Below are positions 4,985 to 6,970 of a DNA stretch of 6,970 nt, piece after piece. The stretch is from Deltaproteobacteria bacterium. GTDB taxonomy: Bacteria > Desulfobacterota > GWC2-55-46 > S146-70 > JAUXIU01. The stretch is from assembly GCA_030620895.1 (NCBI GenBank), contig JAUXIU010000056.1:1-6970 (forward strand), written 5' to 3'. The position numbers and the translations under genes were made by a program. The notes under the pieces were generated by a model. The model was not told the origin of the DNA. It saw only the letters and a list, made by a program, of their open reading frames with translations, and made no database searches. Within the stretch, counting starts at the first letter, position 1; each line of letters opens with the position of its first letter.

Positions 4985-6157
4985 TTACTGCTGTTTCTTT
5001 TTAAGACGGTATGCCTCCTTTGCCTTTTCCATTACCTCCTTTAAAGGCATATCTATGTTTTTTGCTATCCTCCTGCAGTCCTCGTACTCAGGTTGTATAT
5101 TGATAGGTCTTCCATCTTTTTCAGAGATCTTGACTCGAATCTTCCCTTTGTGTATTGAGACCACATCTTCTTTCCTTTCAAGACAGTCTCTATCTACCTT
5201 ATAGGATCTTATACCGAGTGTCGTGGTTTCCTTGAAAACAATATCGGTGAGTTTCTTTTTGTATTTGTTGCTGCAGAGCACCTTTAACAGGATGGCCGGT
5301 CTTCCCTTCTTCATCAGTATGGGTGTAAGAAAGGCATCTAGTGCCCCATTTTTAAGGAGATTATCTATAAGGTAGTCGTATATCTGGGGGTTCATGTCAT
5401 CGATATTTGTCTCCAATATGATCAGTTGTTGAGCCGGTTTGTCGGACTTGCCGATAACTACCCTTAATAGGTTGGGAAGCTCTCTAAAATCTATCCTTCC
5501 TACACCGTAGCCTGTTGCCTCTATGACCATATCAGGTAAAGTGCCAAAACCCCTTGAGAGTGTTTTCAAAATAGCCGCCCCTGTTGGTGTTGTAAGTTCA
5601 TTCTGGACCGGTGTCGAGATAACAGGCATACCTTTAAGAAGCTCCATTGTGGCGGGCGCAGGTACAGGCATTACTCCGTGTGATGTCTTTATCCATCCAG
5701 AACCAGCCGGTAGAGGAGAGGCAAAGACCCCCTCTATGGCCAATTCCTCTAATCCAATAGAAGTTCCTACAATATCTACGATAGAGTCAATAGCACCGAT
5801 CTCGTGGAAATGTACATCCTCTAACTTACATCCGTGCACCTTTGCCTCTGCAACGGCAAGGGTCTTGAATATAGCAATGCTAATCTCCTTTACCCTCTTT
5901 GAAAGTTCGCTTATATTTATAAGTTTCTTTATATCTTTGAATGTCCTTTCCGGGCTTTTCTTTGTAGATTTAATCCTAACACTGGTTCCGGTAATAAAGT
6001 GGCGTTTCTCATGCCTGGCTGTGATAGTATATCCAGCCACCGGGAGTTTCTTAAGCTGCTTCTTCAGGCTCTTTATATCAAGGCCCAGGTTAAGAAAGGC
6101 CCCTAAGACCATATCACCACTTATCCCTGAAAAGCAGTCAAAGTATGCTATCTTCAT
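4985..6157 (-). CDS. larC: Nickel-pincer cofactor biosynthesis protein LarC (nickel insertion, CTP-dependent cyclometallase)
   Basis: Predicted to insert nickel into the pyridinium bis-thiocarboxylate mononucleotide, the last step in making the nickel-pincer nucleotide cofactor of lactate racemase LarA and its relatives. The 390 residues are full length. FDCFSGISGDM at 7-17 and the histidine-rich HFHEIGAIDSIVDIVG at 116-131 form the N-terminal half. SGWIKTSHGVMPVPAPAT at 153-170 and ELTTPTGAA at 187-195 follow. The C-terminal, CTP-binding half opens with ETNIDDMNPQ at 249-258 and includes KKGRPA at 283-288 and TTTLGIR at 311-317. It is one uninterrupted frame, unlike Lactobacillus plantarum larC, where the two halves are joined by programmed frameshifting. 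It starts four bases after the larB stop, with AGGA inside the end of larB as its likely ribosome binding site, so the two are probably translationally coupled. Older annotations call this family DUF111. Confidence 0.95.
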   Translation of the reverse strand: MKIAYFDCFSGISGDMVLGAFLNLGLDIKSLKKQLKKLPVAGYTITARHEKRHFITGTSVRIKSTKKSPERTFKDIKKLINISELSKRVKEISIAIFKTLAVAEAKVHGCKLEDVHFHEIGAIDSIVDIVGTSIGLEELAIEGVFASPLPAGSGWIKTSHGVMPVPAPATMELLKGMPVISTPVQNELTTPTGAAILKTLSRGFGTLPDMVIEATGYGVGRIDFRELPNLLRVVIGKSDKPAQQLIILETNIDDMNPQIYDYLIDNLLKNGALDAFLTPILMKKGRPAILLKVLCSNKYKKKLTDIVFKETTTLGIRSYKVDRDCLERKEDVVSIHKGKIRVKISEKDGRPINIQPEYEDCRRIAKNIDMPLKEVMEKAKEAYRLKKKQQ

Positions 6158-6161
6158 GCCA

Positions 6162-6911
6162 TTATTTCCTGTTTATACGGCTTGCGGCAAAACCTGCACC
6201 GAAACCGTTGTCGATGTTTACAACAGTAACTCCTGCAGAACATGAATTAAGCATGGCAAGGAGCGGTGTAAACCCTCCGAGGTTAGCCCCATAGCCAACA
6301 CTTGTTGGAACGGCTATAACCGGTCTGGATACAATTCCACCTACTACTGATGGAAGTGCGCCTTCCATTCCGGCAACGACAATAAGCACATGAGCTGAAA
6401 ATACCTTCTCTTTCTTGTTTAAAAGCCTGTGGATACCGGCAACACCCACATCATATAGTCTCTCAACATTGTTTCCCATAACCTCTGCAGTTACCGCTGC
6501 TTCCTCTGCAACAGGGATATCTGATGTCCCTGCGGATATGACAAGTACAGTTCCCTTGCCTATTTTCTTTACCGGATGTGTTCTTATGAAGATCGTCCTG
6601 GCCAGTTTGTTGTAAGATGCCTTTGGCAGGGTTTTGAGTATCTTTTTCATCTTCTTATCGTCTATCCTTGTAATAAGAATGTTTTCTCCCCCTTCTATCA
6701 TCTTCTTTCCTATAGATGTAATCTGTTCCGGTGACTTTCCTTCTCCGAATATCACCTCTGGGAAACCCTGTCTAAGTGAACGGTGTGTATCAAGTGTGGC
6801 ACAACCAATATCTTCGAACGGGAGTACCCTTAACCTTTCGAGTGCAGTGTTTATTGAAAGCCTTCCCCGTTTAATATTCTCAAGGAGTTTTTTAAGTTCA
6901 TTTACATTCAT
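6162..6911 (-). CDS. larB: Nickel-pincer cofactor biosynthesis protein LarB (nicotinate-adenine dinucleotide carboxylase/hydrolase)
   Basis: Predicted to carboxylate C5 of the pyridinium ring of nicotinic acid adenine dinucleotide and cleave the phosphoanhydride, giving pyridinium-3,5-biscarboxylate mononucleotide plus AMP. Residues 1-45 are the helical N-terminal part ending in the LDTHRSLRQGFPEVIFGEGK motif (40-59). The PurE-like domain then begins with VISAGTSDIPVAEEA (124-138). It continues with YDVGVAGIHRL (153-163), the substrate loop GMEGALPSVVGG (181-192), PTSVGYGANLGG (202-213), and NSCSAGVTVVNIDNGFGAG (222-240). Cys224 in the last motif is the likely counterpart of the cysteine that forms the cysteinyl-pyridine intermediate. 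The length of 249 is normal. The ATG at 6911 has no clear ribosome binding site. The frame stays open to the window's edge, but contains no ATG, GTG or TTG there, and the start agrees with the family. It is first in the pair; larE is not seen. Confidence 0.95.
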   Translation of the reverse strand: MNVNELKKLLENIKRGRLSINTALERLRVLPFEDIGCATLDTHRSLRQGFPEVIFGEGKSPEQITSIGKKMIEGGENILITRIDDKKMKKILKTLPKASYNKLARTIFIRTHPVKKIGKGTVLVISAGTSDIPVAEEAAVTAEVMGNNVERLYDVGVAGIHRLLNKKEKVFSAHVLIVVAGMEGALPSVVGGIVSRPVIAVPTSVGYGANLGGFTPLLAMLNSCSAGVTVVNIDNGFGAGFAASRINRK

Positions 6912-6970
6912 GGGCTTAATAAGATGAATATCAATAGTCTGTTGAAAAAGGTGAAGGTTAAGAGGCCAGA

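Noticed and set aside
5523..6245. A 240-codon plus-strand frame opposite larC
   Set aside because: It is antisense to an unmistakable LarC with all its motifs, and has no ribosome site or recognisable domain.

Overview
The window carries seven convincing genes plus unusually repeat-rich intergenic DNA. Codon use, Shine-Dalgarno sites and gene families point to a bacterium, moderately AT-rich by eye. It makes cobalamin (CobD), queuosine (QueF) and the nickel-pincer nucleotide (LarB, LarC), and exports a beta-propeller protein. This, with word-like intergenic repeats, suggests an environmental, probably anaerobic lineage of the Nitrospirota or former Deltaproteobacteria kind. That placement is a guess: no marker gene is present.

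Layout. A cobD-like PLP enzyme (77-1234, +) is followed by a 316-base gap holding a palindromic, MITE-like repeat. Next is a secreted six-bladed NHL propeller (1551-2678, +). It converges on, and overlaps by 23 bases, a minus-strand pair: a metallo-beta-lactamase-fold hydrolase (3067-3906) and then queF (2656-3033). A near-consensus sigma70 promoter (3950-3978) serves that pair. The 434-base divergent gap that follows holds a second, unrelated inverted word repeat and a short hairpin resembling a decayed IS200/IS605-type right end. An OsmC-family gene (4341-4859, +) with a perfect ribosome binding site comes next. A 125-base convergent gap contains one hexamer array and two heptamer arrays. 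The window closes with a tight larB-larC operon on the minus strand (6911 to 4985).

Function. The genes do not form one pathway. They are several small units: cobalamin nucleotide-loop assembly, a queuosine-precursor step paired with an uncharacterised hydrolase, a thiol-peroxidase-like or unknown OsmC protein, and nickel-pincer cofactor synthesis (larE and the client enzyme larA are not in view). I see no clear undescribed multi-gene system. The most unusual material is the intergenic DNA, with several distinct repeat families in under 1 kb, and the exact 6 x 54-residue regularity of the NHL protein.
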